Part shown: positions 25,529 to 35,635 of the stretch, in pieces
Numbering within the stretch: position 1 is the first letter of the stretch
How the letters are laid out: each line of letters opens with the position of its first letter
Origin: Phycisphaerales bacterium
GTDB lineage: Bacteria > Planctomycetota > Phycisphaerae > Phycisphaerales > UBA1924
Length of the DNA stretch: 63,210 bases
Assembly: GCA_027019265.1 (NCBI GenBank)
Contig: JALUWX010000046.1
Location: forward strand, 1 to 63,210
Direction: 5' to 3'
The notes under the pieces: generated by a model
What the model saw: only the letters and a program-made list of their open reading frames with translations
Databases searched by the model: none
What the model was told of the DNA's origin: nothing
Translations under genes and position numbers: made by a program

Positions 25529-26356
25529 TCACGGACACCCAACGCTCAGATCCTGAAGGAACGCGCTGATGTCGAAGAAGTCGAACGACGTATCCCCGTT
25601 GTAATCGACCTCATCCATCAACAGCACCGAGATGTCGAAGAAGTCCGCCGCGCCGTCCCCGTTGAGATCCGCATCGCACGCAAGCGTGAGCGTCGCGACC
25701 ATCTCCGCCGTCTGCGCACTGTTCGTCGCGAGCGCCCTCGTGTGCGAATCGACGTAGAACCGATACCGCTTCCCGGCCTCGAGCGTCACCTCGACCTCGA
25801 CCTCGTTCGGACCGTCGGGAAACCCCCCGAGCAAGAACAAGTCATCCAGGATCACCGGATCAGACCCCGGACCAACCTCCCGGAGCTGGAGCCCCACGCG
25901 CGAATCACCCACGTTGGTGTCCCCGAGATAGACAGCGTTCAGCGTCGCCGTCGTTGTCTCGTCCACATGGAACGTGAAGAACATGTCGTTGTCGATCGTG
26001 CACAACGGGCTCGCATCCCCACCGACATCCGAGTGCGCATAGAAATCGAACACCAGCTTCCCGGGCTCGATCGTCACATCCTGATACGTCTCGAACTCCC
26101 CCGAGTTGATGCGCCCGAACGAGTCCGGCCCGTAGTACATGATGTCGCTCGACATCATGTCGTCGTCCGAGGTCAGCCCGTTCTCCATGAAGTCGATCGG
26201 GGGTTCGCCGTCCCCGTCGTACCCCTCCGTGAACCCAAGATTCGCGAACGTCACCATGAGCTGCGAATCCCGAGACTCGGGAACAATCTCCGCACCCGGC
26301 GCGAACGACGTGGTGAGCACAAAGGCACCGAGAGCACCAATCCGAATACCATTCAT
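25529..26356 (-). CDS. small secreted dockerin-tailed protein of unknown function
   Basis: The 275-residue product has a signal peptide (MNGIRIGALGAFVLTTSFAP) and AGGGGAA before ATG 26356. The body is a single acidic beta-rich domain. It contains FMENGLTSDDDMMSSDIMYY, EPGKLVFDFYAHSD and NDMFFTFHVDETTTATLNAV, a layout seen in beta-sandwich carbohydrate or lipid binding modules. I do not recognise a family. A complete dockerin (CDADLNGDGAADFFDIS, DYNGDTSFDFFDIS, VGCP) takes up the last fifty residues. In the neighbouring proteins this tail is fused to large propellers, so here it may attach a simple binding module. Confidence 0.8.
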   Translation of the reverse strand: MNGIRIGALGAFVLTTSFAPGAEIVPESRDSQLMVTFANLGFTEGYDGDGEPPIDFMENGLTSDDDMMSSDIMYYGPDSFGRINSGEFETYQDVTIEPGKLVFDFYAHSDVGGDASPLCTIDNDMFFTFHVDETTTATLNAVYLGDTNVGDSRVGLQLREVGPGSDPVILDDLFLLGGFPDGPNEVEVEVTLEAGKRYRFYVDSHTRALATNSAQTAEMVATLTLACDADLNGDGAADFFDISVLLMDEVDYNGDTSFDFFDISAFLQDLSVGCP

Positions 26357-26499
26357 GATTCTGTTCCCCTACGAGTCCAACCCACCCGGACACCGCGCCC
26401 CGACGAGCCGCCATCCAACCTAGTGGTTCACCCCCAACGGATCAACAGAAAACCACCGCGATGAGCCGCAGCACCGATCCACGCTCAGGAGCAGGGTTT

Positions 26500-28083
26500 T
26501 CACGGGCAACCAGCAGCCAAATCCTGCAGGAAGGCGCTGATATCGAAGAAGTCGAACGACGTGTCACCGTTGTAATCCACGCTCTGGGTCAGCAGCGCGC
26601 TCACATCAAAGAAGTCCACGCTCCCATCCTCATTCAGATCCGCCGCACACATCTCACTCCCGACCCCGAACCCAAGAATCGTGTCCTCACCCTCGAGCTC
26701 GACCCGGATCACCCCGACCCCCTGGTCGTTGAGCGCACCCGCTCCACCATACCCCGTCGCAAGATCAAAGATCCGGGTCACCTCGCGCCCTTCAACAACA
26801 TCTCCCACAGCCACCAACCGCTCGGTCCCCGACCCCGGGGTGTACAGGTACAACGCTGTAAAGTACGGCCCAGACCCCGTCGGTGTGTACGACGCCGTAA
26901 ACAGAACCTGGTCGTGGCTGTTGATGATCCAGTCCGATCCGCCCCCGATCGGTCCGATGAAATCGCCCTCGGAATCGACATCATCACGACGCGCAATCGA
27001 AACCAATGAATCCCCCGTATACAGAAAGAGACCCTCACCCGAATCGGTCGTGTCCGCCGAGAAGCACACCGTTCCCGTGTCCGTGATGTCGATGTAACTC
27101 GAGACCGGAGTACGGAAGAACCCATCCGTGCTCCCATCCGTCGCCGGCGCGGGACCATCGAGCGCGATCGAGCTGAGCACCCCACCCCGATCGATCAGGA
27201 TCGAGTCGAGCGAAGAGTTCCCGACCGCGTCCGTCGGGAACACCACATCGCCCTGAGCATTGATCCTCGCAACACCGATCCCCTGGACATCCCCACCGAA
27301 GGGCGCGGGATCGCCGTAGCGGATGATGGCCCGTTCTCCCGAACCATCATGAAAGAACAGCCCACCCTCCGCGCGGAACACCGCGTTCCCATCGTCGTTG
27401 AGCTCTGGGGTACAGAAGTAGTTCTGAGAGTTGCCGCAGTCACCCTCGTATGTCCCCCCACCCGGCTGCGCCGCACCCTCGCGCGCAAGAAGCCGATCCG
27501 TCATCGATCTCACAAAGAGCGCCCGATCATCCGACGTCCCCCCGTTCGTCGCGCCGAGAGCGACGGGAATCGCGACTTCGCCGCTGTTGTTCACCGCAAG
27601 CCCCGTCGTGCTCTGGATGAACATGGTCCCGTTGTCGAAGGGGAACGGATCCCCATCGTGATGGACCGAAACGATCCCGAGATCGGTGACCCGGACCACC
27701 GCTTCGGTGTTCGTGTTGGGGGGGAGTGCATCGGTGTTAATCCACACCCCGACTCCGATCCCCTGGGGCGCAACCTGATACGAGTTGATGTCCTCGACCT
27801 CGAAACCCAGCCCCGGGATCGCCGTCGCTTCTTGCACCAACAACTCCAGCGCCCCGCTGTCCAGTCTCCAGAGCCCCTTGCTATCACTGACGATCCCCCA
27901 GGATCCATAGAAGTACACCGCCCCCGTCTCATCGATGACCGGCGTCCCGAACCCATCAAAGAACTCGCCCGCCATCCCGGGCACGGGATCCCCCTCCGTG
28001 AAGAGCACGATCGGCTCCGCAAAGGAACATGCCGAAAGCATCGCCGCCGCGAGTGTGACGATCCGGGTCGCTTCTTTCTTCAT
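26500..28083 (-). CDS. secreted propeller-like protein (DUF7453-like) with GC-type dockerin
   Basis: The 527-residue product has a signal peptide (MKKEATRIVTLAAAMLSACS, cut near SFA-E). The body repeats a module of the type GLWRLDSGALELLVQEATAIPGLG, with matching partners RALFVRSMTDRLLAREGAAQPGGG, GLFFHDGSGERAIIRYGDPAPFGG, GLFLYTGDSLVSIARRDD and LYLYTPGSGTERLVAVGDVV. This pattern recalls proteins I know under the name DUF7453; I am only moderately sure. The dockerin is complete (CAADLNEDGSVDFFDVS, DYNGDTSFDFFDIS, AGCP). It is the right-most gene of the minus-strand dockerin block. Confidence 0.82.
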   Translation of the reverse strand: MKKEATRIVTLAAAMLSACSFAEPIVLFTEGDPVPGMAGEFFDGFGTPVIDETGAVYFYGSWGIVSDSKGLWRLDSGALELLVQEATAIPGLGFEVEDINSYQVAPQGIGVGVWINTDALPPNTNTEAVVRVTDLGIVSVHHDGDPFPFDNGTMFIQSTTGLAVNNSGEVAIPVALGATNGGTSDDRALFVRSMTDRLLAREGAAQPGGGTYEGDCGNSQNYFCTPELNDDGNAVFRAEGGLFFHDGSGERAIIRYGDPAPFGGDVQGIGVARINAQGDVVFPTDAVGNSSLDSILIDRGGVLSSIALDGPAPATDGSTDGFFRTPVSSYIDITDTGTVCFSADTTDSGEGLFLYTGDSLVSIARRDDVDSEGDFIGPIGGGSDWIINSHDQVLFTASYTPTGSGPYFTALYLYTPGSGTERLVAVGDVVEGREVTRIFDLATGYGGAGALNDQGVGVIRVELEGEDTILGFGVGSEMCAADLNEDGSVDFFDVSALLTQSVDYNGDTSFDFFDISAFLQDLAAGCP

Positions 28084-28146
28084 ATCGAACCCCCTCTGCG
28101 TGTGAATGTGCCCAATCAGAGTACACGATGATCACCCCGATGGATA

Positions 28147-28172
28147 CAAAAAAAGGACACCGAATGGTGTCC
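28147..28172 (-). terminator. intrinsic terminator of lpdA
   Basis: GGACACC (28155-28161) and GGTGTCC (28166-28172) enclose GAAT. On the minus strand seven Ts follow. Confidence 0.88.
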
Positions 28173-28198
28173 ATTGCATATGCATGTCCGAACTCGGG

Positions 28199-29755
28199 TT
28201 ACGAGTTGATCACCCGACCCTCGCTCGCAAGCGCCGCCTCGTGCACCGCTTCGTGCATCGTCGGGTGCGCGTGCACCGTCGCGATCAGCTCCTCGCTCGT
28301 CGCCTCCAAACGACGACCAAGCGAAAGCTCCGCGATCAGCTCCGTCGCTTGATCCCCGATGATGTGCGCCCCGAGGATCTCGCCGCGCGGGAGCCCACGG
28401 ATGAGCTTCACGAACCCGTCCGTGTGACGTGTCGCGATCGCTTTGCCCAGCGCCCCGAACGAGAACTTCCCGACCTCGTAGTCCTCGCCCTTCTTGAGCC
28501 CCTGCGCCTTCAGCGCCTGCTCCGTGTACCCGACCGAACCGATCTGCGGGTGACAGTACGTGCACCCCGGGATGACCGTGTAGTCCATCGGGATCGGATC
28601 GTGATCCGCTTTCTTGTCCTTGTACGCAAACCGCTCCACACACAGGATCGCTTCTTCGCCGGCCACGTGCGCCAGCGCCGGGGGACCGATCACGTCCCCG
28701 ATCGCGTACACACCCGGGAGGTTCGTCTTGTACTCGAGCGTCGGCGCCGTATCCGAAGGCGCCGTCATATCGATCGGGACATAGTCCGTCTTGATGTGAC
28801 CCCTCACCGTCTCGAGCCCGAGCGACTCGTCGAACAACCCGTCGTACCGACCCACGACCCCGATCGAGAGCAGCACCTTGTCCGCCTCGAGCACTTCCTT
28901 CTTGGACTCGTCCGTCTTCCCGTCCTTGACCGGAGCGACCGTGACCTTCACGCCCTTGCCCTTGGTGTCGATGTCGAGCACCCCCGTGGAGGTCTTGATG
29001 TTGAAGCCGTGCTTCTTGTAGACCTTCCCGAGCTCCTTGCCGACCTCTTCGTCCTCGATCGGCGCGAGCCGATCCATCATCTCGACGATCGTCACATCCG
29101 TCCCGAACTGCTTGTACACGTACCCGAACTCGAGCCCGATCGCGCCAGCGCCGACGATGATGAGCGACTCCGGGCGCTCCTTGTTGTTCATCGCTTCACG
29201 CGCGCCCCACACCTTGTCCCCGTCGAACTTCGCGAAGGGAAGGTCCCGAGCCACCGCGCCCGTCGCGATGATCACCCGATCACACGTGATCGTCTCCTTC
29301 GCCTTCTTCACCTCGACCGGAGAAGGCGTGAACTCCTCGTTGAGCCCGCAGTCCCGGACCTCGATCTCGATCCCCTTGGTCCCGGGTCCACCCTTCGCCT
29401 TGGTGATCTTCGCGTGCGCGTTGAAGAACTCGATCTTGTTCTTCTTCATCAGGAACTCAACGCCCTTGTTGAGCTTGGATGCCACATCGCGCGACCGACC
29501 GATGACCTTGTCCCAATCGACCTTCACCTCACCCGTCTCGATCCCCCATTCCTGCTTCTCAGCAAGCTTCTCCATCAGCGCCGCGTTCTCGATCAGCGCC
29601 TTCGACGGGATACACCCCCAGTTCAGACACACCCCACCGAGCTTCGCGCGCTCGATGATCGCCGTCTTGTACCCGAGCTGCGCCGCACGGATCGCCCCGA
29701 CATACCCCCCAGGACCGCCGCCGATGACCACCACGTCGAAGTGCTTGTTCGCCAC
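28199..29755 (-). CDS. lpdA: dihydrolipoyl dehydrogenase (E3)
   Basis: This FAD enzyme reoxidises dihydrolipoamide in pyruvate, 2-oxoglutarate or glycine cleavage complexes. GTG 29755 with GAGG upstream fits the family N-terminus VANKHFDVVVIGGGPGGYVG. The redox-active disulfide is Cys43 and Cys48 in GGVCLNWGCIPSK. The NAD-binding segment is LIIVGAGAIGLEFGYVY, the second FAD contact is VYAIGDVIG, and the C-terminal interface has HAHPTMHE with the catalytic His and Glu. At 518 residues it is longer than the usual 460-480. The extra lengths lie near DCGLNEEFTPSPVEVKKAKE and TVAPVKDGKTDESKKEV. Its E1 and E2 partners are not in the window. Confidence 0.95.
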   Translation of the reverse strand: MANKHFDVVVIGGGPGGYVGAIRAAQLGYKTAIIERAKLGGVCLNWGCIPSKALIENAALMEKLAEKQEWGIETGEVKVDWDKVIGRSRDVASKLNKGVEFLMKKNKIEFFNAHAKITKAKGGPGTKGIEIEVRDCGLNEEFTPSPVEVKKAKETITCDRVIIATGAVARDLPFAKFDGDKVWGAREAMNNKERPESLIIVGAGAIGLEFGYVYKQFGTDVTIVEMMDRLAPIEDEEVGKELGKVYKKHGFNIKTSTGVLDIDTKGKGVKVTVAPVKDGKTDESKKEVLEADKVLLSIGVVGRYDGLFDESLGLETVRGHIKTDYVPIDMTAPSDTAPTLEYKTNLPGVYAIGDVIGPPALAHVAGEEAILCVERFAYKDKKADHDPIPMDYTVIPGCTYCHPQIGSVGYTEQALKAQGLKKGEDYEVGKFSFGALGKAIATRHTDGFVKLIRGLPRGEILGAHIIGDQATELIAELSLGRRLEATSEELIATVHAHPTMHEAVHEAALASEGRVINS

Positions 29756-30025
29756 GTTTGACCTCGTTTTCTTGATCGCCAAGGGCTCAATCGGCCCCCG
29801 GGCTTGCTCGGAAGAGTGCGAATCGGATCCTAGGACGCGCGTGCCCATCCGTCGCTTCATCGGCGCCGACCCATACCCACACCAGGGGGCGCACAGACTG
29901 CCGATCTGGCAGAACCGTATATCCAAATGCGGACCCGCGCTCCCCAACGCGCCCAAACACACGATTCCCAAGGGCTTGGCGCGATCTCAACCCCAATTTG
30001 CCCCCAAACCACCAACAGATCCAAC

Positions 30026-30041
30026 TGGCACGCCCAATGCA
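30026..30041 (+). promoter_or_regulatory. sigma-54-like -24/-12 promoter upstream of clpC
   Basis: TGGCAC, five bases, ATGCA. The GG and GC are ten bases apart and one base differs from the consensus. It is 172 bp before the clpC ATG in the 458-bp lpdA-clpC gap. Confidence 0.4.
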
Positions 30042-30072
30042 GCCGATACAGGGACGTGCGCACGGTGTTTGA

Positions 30073-30086
30073 CGGATCATGATCCG
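30073..30086. promoter_or_regulatory. perfect 14-bp palindrome in the clpC leader
   Basis: CGGATCATGATCCG sits between the sigma-54-like site and clpC. It is flanked by GTGTTTGA and ACAC, which extend the symmetry slightly. A second hairpin, CCGTTC-GGAA-GAACGG, follows at 30123-30138. No CIRCE or CtsR-type site was seen. Confidence 0.4.
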
Positions 30087-30213
30087 ACACACCGATTCGT
30101 GCGAACAACACCATGCGGAGCGCCGTTCGGAAGAACGGGTTCACGATTCACAACCGTCCGTTGGAGAACGGATGACAAAAGCCCCGGATCCCCCGGAGCA
30201 CGGAGAGTCAGCG

Positions 30214-32766
30214 ATGTTTGAACGCTTTACCGATCGCGCCCGCAAGGTCATGGCCCTCGCAAACCAAGAGGCCCAGCGCTTCAACCACGAATACATCGGG
30301 ACCGAGCACATCCTCCTCGGACTCGTCAAAGAAGGCTCCGGCGTCGGCGCCAACGTCCTCAAAAACCTCGAAGTTGACCTCCGAAAGGTCCGCCTCGAAG
30401 TCGAGCGACTCGTCCGCGCCGGTCCCGAAATGGTCACCATGGGCAAACTCCCCCAGACCCCCCGCGCCAAGAAGGTCATCGAATACGCCATCGAAGAAGC
30501 GCGAAACCTCAACCACAACTACGTCGGGACCGAGCACCTCCTCCTCGGGCTCCTCCGCGAGCACGACGGCGTCGCCGCCCAGGTCCTCATGAACCTCAAC
30601 CTCAAACTCGAAGAAGTCCGCGAAGAGGTCCTCAACCTCCTCGGCGCTGGCGCCGAGTCCGAAGCCGAATCCATCGGAGGCCCCGACACCGATTCGAGCT
30701 CCCCCGTCGGAAAATCCAAGGGCAAATCCAAAACCCCCGCCCTCGACTCCTTCGGCCGCGACCTCACCGAACTCGCCAAGGAAGGCCAGCTCGACCCCGT
30801 CATCGGACGAGCCCACGAGATCGAACGTCTCACCCAGATCCTCTGCCGCCGCACCAAGAACAACCCCGTTCTCCTCGGCGAAGCAGGTGTCGGGAAGACC
30901 GCCATCGTCGAAGGCCTCGCCCAGCGCATCGTCTCACAGGAAGTCCCCGACATCCTCTTCGAGAAACGCCTCGTCGTCCTCGACCTCGCCATGATGGTCG
31001 CCGGCACCAAATACCGCGGCCAGTTCGAAGAGCGCATCAAAGCCGTCATGAACGAAGTCCGCCGCGCGGGCAACGTCATCCTCTTCATCGACGAACTCCA
31101 CACCCTCGTCGGCGCCGGCGGCGCCGAAGGCGCCATCGACGCGTCCAACGTCCTCAAGCCCGCACTCGCACGCGGCGAGATCCAGTGCGTCGGCGCCACC
31201 ACCTTCGATGAGTACCGCAAATACATCGAGAAGGACGCAGCACTCGACCGCCGCTTCCAGTCCATCCCCGTCGATCCCCCCTCGAACGACCAAGCCGTCG
31301 AAATCCTCAAGGGCGTGCGCGACAAGTACGAAGAGCACCACCGGGTCAAGATCACCGACGCCGCCATCCGCGCCGCCGTCGAGCTCTCCGGCCGCTACAT
31401 CACCGGACGGGTCCAACCAGACAAGTCCATCGACGTCATCGACGAAGCGGGCGCGCGCGTGCGCATCAAGAGCATGAGCAAGCCCCCGAACCTCGCCGAC
31501 ATCGAAGCGGACATCGAGAAGCTCTCCGTCGCCAAGGACGACGCCGTCAAGAACGCCGACTACGAGAAGGCGGCCGAACTGCGCGACAACGCCGAGCAGC
31601 TCCGCAAGAAGAAGGAAGAAATCCAGACCCAGTGGCGCGCCGAACAGCTCGAAGCCGCCGGGGTCGTGGACGAAGACATCATCGCCGAAGTCGTCTCCAA
31701 GATGACCGGTGTCCCCCTCCAGAAACTCGAGAAGGAAGAAGCCCAGCGCCTCCTCAAGCTCGAGGACGAACTCCACAAGAAGGTCATCTCCCAGCACGAC
31801 GCGATCAAGGCGATCTCCAAAGCGATCCGCCGCGCCCGCGCCGGGCTCAAAGACCCGAAGCGCCCCATGGGCTCCTTCATCTTCGTGGGTCCCTCAGGTG
31901 TGGGTAAGACCCTGCTCTCCAAGGCCCTCGCCGAGTTCATGTTCGGCGACTCCGACGCGCTCGTGCACCTCGACATGTCCGAGTACATGGAGAAGCACAC
32001 CGTCTCGCGTCTCGTCGGCGCCCCTCCCGGATACGTCGGGTACGAAGAAGGCGGCCAGCTCACCGAGCAGATCCGCCGCCGTCCCTACTCCGTCGTCCTC
32101 CTCGACGAAGTCGAAAAGGCACACCCCGACGTCTTCAACATGCTCCTCCAGATCATGGAAGAAGGACGTCTCACCGACTCCTTCGGGCGTCACGTGGACT
32201 TCCGCAACACCATCCTCATCATGACGTCGAACATCGGCGCCGACCTCATCAAGGGCGGCGGCGGGTTCGGGTTCGCCAAGCACGCGCCCGACAACCAGTT
32301 CGAATCCATCAAGTCCGTCCTGATGAAGGAAATCGAACGCTTCTTCCGTCCCGAGTTCATCAACCGACTCGACGACGTCATCGTGTTCAAGCCCCTCACC
32401 AAGGAAGACCTCGTCCAGATCGTCGAGTTCGAAGTCAGCAAGGTCGCCGAGCGCCTCAGAATGCAAGGCCTCAACCTGACCCTCGACCAAAGCGCCAAGG
32501 ACTTCCTCATCGAGAAGGGCTACAACCCCGACTTCGGCGCCCGCCCCCTCCGCAGAGCCATCGGGACCTACATCGAGGACCCCCTCTCAGAACAACTCCT
32601 CTCCGGCGATCTCCACGAGAAGAACACACTCATGGCGACCAAGGACCCCAACGAGGAAGCGCTCAAGTTCGAAACCTCCTGGGTCGAGCCCCCGGAATCC
32701 GAGGACTCGAAGGGCTCCGACGATGATTCCGAGAAGCCCGAAGCGGCCGGAACCCAGTCCACCTGA
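30214..32766 (+). CDS. clpC: ATP-dependent Clp protease ATP-binding subunit ClpC
   Basis: ClpC is an AAA+ unfoldase that feeds substrates to ClpP. ATG 30214 follows GGAGAG and starts with the standard [13 protein letters not shown]; upstream in-frame codons belong to the leader. The 850-residue protein has two Clp N repeats (about 1-145), the first AAA module with Walker A GEAGVGKT (222-229), and a UVR-like coiled middle ([15 protein letters not shown]). A second AAA module has GPSGVGKT (559-566) and Walker [16 protein letters not shown] Clp C-terminal domain and an acidic tail end it. clpP is not in the window. Confidence 0.96.
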   Translation: MFERFTDRARKVMALANQEAQRFNHEYIGTEHILLGLVKEGSGVGANVLKNLEVDLRKVRLEVERLVRAGPEMVTMGKLPQTPRAKKVIEYAIEEARNLNHNYVGTEHLLLGLLREHDGVAAQVLMNLNLKLEEVREEVLNLLGAGAESEAESIGGPDTDSSSPVGKSKGKSKTPALDSFGRDLTELAKEGQLDPVIGRAHEIERLTQILCRRTKNNPVLLGEAGVGKTAIVEGLAQRIVSQEVPDILFEKRLVVLDLAMMVAGTKYRGQFEERIKAVMNEVRRAGNVILFIDELHTLVGAGGAEGAIDASNVLKPALARGEIQCVGATTFDEYRKYIEKDAALDRRFQSIPVDPPSNDQAVEILKGVRDKYEEHHRVKITDAAIRAAVELSGRYITGRVQPDKSIDVIDEAGARVRIKSMSKPPNLADIEADIEKLSVAKDDAVKNADYEKAAELRDNAEQLRKKKEEIQTQWRAEQLEAAGVVDEDIIAEVVSKMTGVPLQKLEKEEAQRLLKLEDELHKKVISQHDAIKAISKAIRRARAGLKDPKRPMGSFIFVGPSGVGKTLLSKALAEFMFGDSDALVHLDMSEYMEKHTVSRLVGAPPGYVGYEEGGQLTEQIRRRPYSVVLLDEVEKAHPDVFNMLLQIMEEGRLTDSFGRHVDFRNTILIMTSNIGADLIKGGGGFGFAKHAPDNQFESIKSVLMKEIERFFRPEFINRLDDVIVFKPLTKEDLVQIVEFEVSKVAERLRMQGLNLTLDQSAKDFLIEKGYNPDFGARPLRRAIGTYIEDPLSEQLLSGDLHEKNTLMATKDPNEEALKFETSWVEPPESEDSKGSDDDSEKPEAAGTQST

Positions 32767-32796
32767 TCCCAGATCCGAACCCAAACCCTCCCGAAG

Positions 32797-32822
32797 CCCC
32801 GGACCCAGTCCGGGGTTCTTTC
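32797..32822 (+). terminator. intrinsic terminator of clpC
   Basis: CCCCGGAC (32797-32804) pairs with GTCCGGGG (32808-32815), then TTCTTTC. Confidence 0.85.
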
Positions 32823-32848
32823 ATATCCCCCACAGATCAACACACCCC

Positions 32849-32883
32849 AAAAAGAACACCGCTCCCCCGAAGGAGAGCGGTGT
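32849..32883 (-). terminator. intrinsic terminator of the PEP-CTERM-like gene
   Basis: A 12-bp stem (32856-32867 with 32872-32883) has a TTCG-type loop on the minus strand and is followed there by TCTTTTTGG. Confidence 0.85.
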
Positions 32884-32914
32884 CAGCATTCAAGCTATCG
32901 AAGTCAATCGCGGA

Positions 32915-33427
32915 TTAGCGACGACGACGACCGGCGACCAGACCACCGAGGCCGAGGAGGGCCATCGCGGAGGGCGCGGGGATGCCGGAGACGTTCAGGT
33001 CGTAGCTGTTGGAAGCGCCGAACCAGCCGTCAACCGAGACCCAGTAGGTACCAGCGGCAAGGCCGGCCACGAAGATCTGCTCGTTGTCATCGACGGAGAG
33101 CGCGTCCTCGACGAGACCGCCACCGAGCCCGTCGGGGGTGTTGCTGTCGAAGAGGAAGAGGTCGAGGTCGCCGTTGGCGTTGGTGAAGAGGAGGTCGATG
33201 GTGATGTCGCCGCCGCCCCAGACGAGGGTGTAGACGTCGTCGCCACCGGACCAGGAACCGCCGCCACCGATGCCATCGGCATCCATGTCGTCGGACGAAC
33301 CAGCGGTGTTGCCGGAAACCATCGAGCCACCCATGAGGGTACCGATGGAGAGGTCATCGAGGGTCACGCCCGCGTTCGCGGCGGAGGCAAGACCGAGGAC
33401 GCCAAGAATAGTCGCAGCCTTCTTCAT
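32915..33427 (-). CDS. secreted PEP-CTERM-like protein with a pre-peptidase-type beta domain
   Basis: ATG 33427 follows AAAGGG and opens a signal peptide (MKKAATILGVLGLASAANA-G), giving 170 residues. The mature part is an acidic beta-sandwich (YTLVWGGGDITIDLLFTNAN, GDLDLFLFDSN, AGLAAGTYWVSVDGWFG) resembling bacterial pre-peptidase C-terminal domains. The tail PAPSAMALLGLGGL followed by an Arg cluster is a PEP-CTERM-type sorting signal (PxPS, hydrophobic helix, RRRR), normally processed by an exosortase. No exosortase is in the window. G is in excess on the plus strand, unlike its neighbours, which may reflect strong codon selection in an abundant protein. The 245 bp upstream are noticeably AT-rich. 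Confidence 0.85.
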   Translation of the reverse strand: MKKAATILGVLGLASAANAGVTLDDLSIGTLMGGSMVSGNTAGSSDDMDADGIGGGGSWSGGDDVYTLVWGGGDITIDLLFTNANGDLDLFLFDSNTPDGLGGGLVEDALSVDDNEQIFVAGLAAGTYWVSVDGWFGASNSYDLNVSGIPAPSAMALLGLGGLVAGRRRR

Positions 33428-33672
33428 TTGAAATACCCTTTCTCTGTGCACAAATCGAGAGAGGTATCACCTGAAAACACGAGTTTTGGCTTACCCTCTC
33501 AGTTCTCTCAACAAGGCGGCATAGGAATGCCACCCTTCTCTGATGTTAATCTAGCCGATCTCCCCAACCGAATTCAAGGCAAAGGTTTACGACAAGAGAA
33601 ATTTTCTGCACCACCCCATTGCTTGGGCTTTATTTGCGTTCAATGAGCGATTTTTGCGGATAAGCTGGGGTC

Positions 33673-35532
33673 ATGCCCGTCTTCCTCCGCTGGATCTTGC
33701 GCCTCGGCCCCCTCAACCCCATCGCGGTCCGTCTGGTTCAGAACGCGTCCCGACGCGCCAAACACAACTACGTCCGCTCCGCCTACCTCGCAGTCCTCTC
33801 CCTCGCCATGCTCTGGGGACTCCTCGGAAACACCCGCACCGGCGACATGTCCTACCGAGAACTCGCCGCCTCCGGCGCCACCCTCTTCGCCTGGATCGCC
33901 TACCTCCAGGTCGCCCTCATCTGCATCCTCGCCCCCGTCTTCATGGCCGGCGCCATCGCCCACGAAGCCAACCCCCGAACCTGGGACATCCTCCTCACCA
34001 CCCCCATGTCCAAACTCGAGCTCGTCCTCGGGAACCTCCTCGGCCGACTCTTCTTCGTCCTCGCCCTCCTCTTCGCCTCACTCCCCCTCTTCGCGCTCAC
34101 CCAGTTCTTCGGAGGCGTCCCCGGCCGCGCCATCATCGCCGCCTACATGGTCTCCGCCGGCGCCGCCACCCTCGTCGGCGCCGCAGCCATCGCCCTCTCC
34201 GTCTCCAGACTCGTCGGCCAACGCGCCGTCTTCACCTTCTACGTCTCCGTCGTCACCTACATCGCCGCCACCATCGCCATCGACGCATGGCTCCGATCCC
34301 GAGGACTCGGGGTCCAGGGCTTCGGAGTCACCTGGGTCAGCGCCCTCAACCCCTTCCTCGCGCTCCGATCACTCCTCTCCCCGGCCTCCTACCCCAGCGC
34401 CATCGACGGCACCTACTCCGGGCTCGCCGCCCTCATGCTCGAAACCCCAGCACGCGCCTGGACCCTGGGCTCCCTCGGGCTCTCCGGGATCCTCGTCCTC
34501 TTCTCCACACTCACCGTCCGCGCGGGGGGACTCCGACAAGTCACAAGCCGAGCCGCGCGCGTCCCCTGGTACCGAAAGATGATGGGCCTCGGCGCCGAAG
34601 GCGAAGAACACCGGCCCCCCAGAACCGTCTGGAACAACCCCATCGCCTGGCGCGAAGCCTCCTCACGCAACGCCACCTTCTGGCGCATCATGGCGCGATG
34701 GTCCTTCGTCGCCCTCGGCGCGATCAGCGCCGTCGTCATCGTCGTCCTCTACCACACCGACGTCCTCAGCGCCCCCGACCTCCGCTTCATCATCCGCTCC
34801 GTCGTCTTCACCGAAGTCTTCCTCATCGCACTCGTCGCCATGAACATGGCCGCAACCGCCGTCGCAGGAGAACGAGAAGACGGCACCCTCGACCTCATCC
34901 TCACCACACCCATCACCCCGCGCCTCTACCTCATGGGCAAACTCCGAGGCCTCGTCAGCTACCTCCTCCCCCTCATCGCCGTCCCCATCTTCACCATCGC
35001 CCTCCCCGGGCTCTACGCCCTCACCGGAGCCCTCGGACGACCCGAACGCGCCACACTCACCGAATCCACCATCCAGGGCGCCTCCATCGACGTTCCCGTG
35101 GTCCTCCCCGAAGCAGGGCTCATCGCCGCCCTCGTCCTCATCCCCTTCATCGCCTTCTGCGTCATGATCGGTTTGCAGTGGTCCCTCAAAAGCAAGGGCA
35201 CCCTCTCCGCCGTCGTCGGAACAGTCGCCGTCGTCTTCATCGTCTCCGGGATCTTGGGCATGTGCGGCTGGGCCTCCGGATCCGACATGCCCGTCGTCGG
35301 CCCCGTCCTCGCCGCCCTCTCCCCAGCAAGCGTCCTTGACGCCCTCGTCGTCCCCGTCCAACGACTCGCAGAAACCGCCATCGACCCAGCAGGACTCAAC
35401 GCCGCACGGCTCTCACTCGCCATCGGCGCCATCATCAGCGCCCTCGTCTACCTCGGCATCGTCTACGCCGTCATCACCGCACTCGTCCGCAACTTCGACT
35501 TCACCGTCCGCAAACTCGCCGGCACAAACTAA
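33673..35532 (+). CDS. ABC-2 type transporter permease
   Basis: The 619-residue protein appears to be two permease halves in tandem. Each half has a cytoplasmic start, then about six hydrophobic helices. The characteristic first-loop motif appears twice: AHEANPRTWDILLTTPMSKLELVLG around residue 95-120 and GEREDGTLDLILTTPITPRLYLMG around 400-420. Both match the EREsGTle.LLttPv pattern of ABC-2 permeases. The ATPase partner is not adjacent. The substrate is unknown; similar fused permeases occur in gliding or lipid export systems. The start ATG 33673 lacks a strong ribosome-binding site. Confidence 0.85.
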   Translation: MPVFLRWILRLGPLNPIAVRLVQNASRRAKHNYVRSAYLAVLSLAMLWGLLGNTRTGDMSYRELAASGATLFAWIAYLQVALICILAPVFMAGAIAHEANPRTWDILLTTPMSKLELVLGNLLGRLFFVLALLFASLPLFALTQFFGGVPGRAIIAAYMVSAGAATLVGAAAIALSVSRLVGQRAVFTFYVSVVTYIAATIAIDAWLRSRGLGVQGFGVTWVSALNPFLALRSLLSPASYPSAIDGTYSGLAALMLETPARAWTLGSLGLSGILVLFSTLTVRAGGLRQVTSRAARVPWYRKMMGLGAEGEEHRPPRTVWNNPIAWREASSRNATFWRIMARWSFVALGAISAVVIVVLYHTDVLSAPDLRFIIRSVVFTEVFLIALVAMNMAATAVAGEREDGTLDLILTTPITPRLYLMGKLRGLVSYLLPLIAVPIFTIALPGLYALTGALGRPERATLTESTIQGASIDVPVVLPEAGLIAALVLIPFIAFCVMIGLQWSLKSKGTLSAVVGTVAVVFIVSGILGMCGWASGSDMPVVGPVLAALSPASVLDALVVPVQRLAETAIDPAGLNAARLSLAIGAIISALVYLGIVYAVITALVRNFDFTVRKLAGTN

Positions 35533-35635
35533 TCCCCGATCTTACGAAACCCGGGGCCAAACACCCCCGTATCGACCCCCGACACGCGCGGGGATTCCAC
35601 ACACACAGACCGCGCCCAGGGGAACGAGGTCCACC

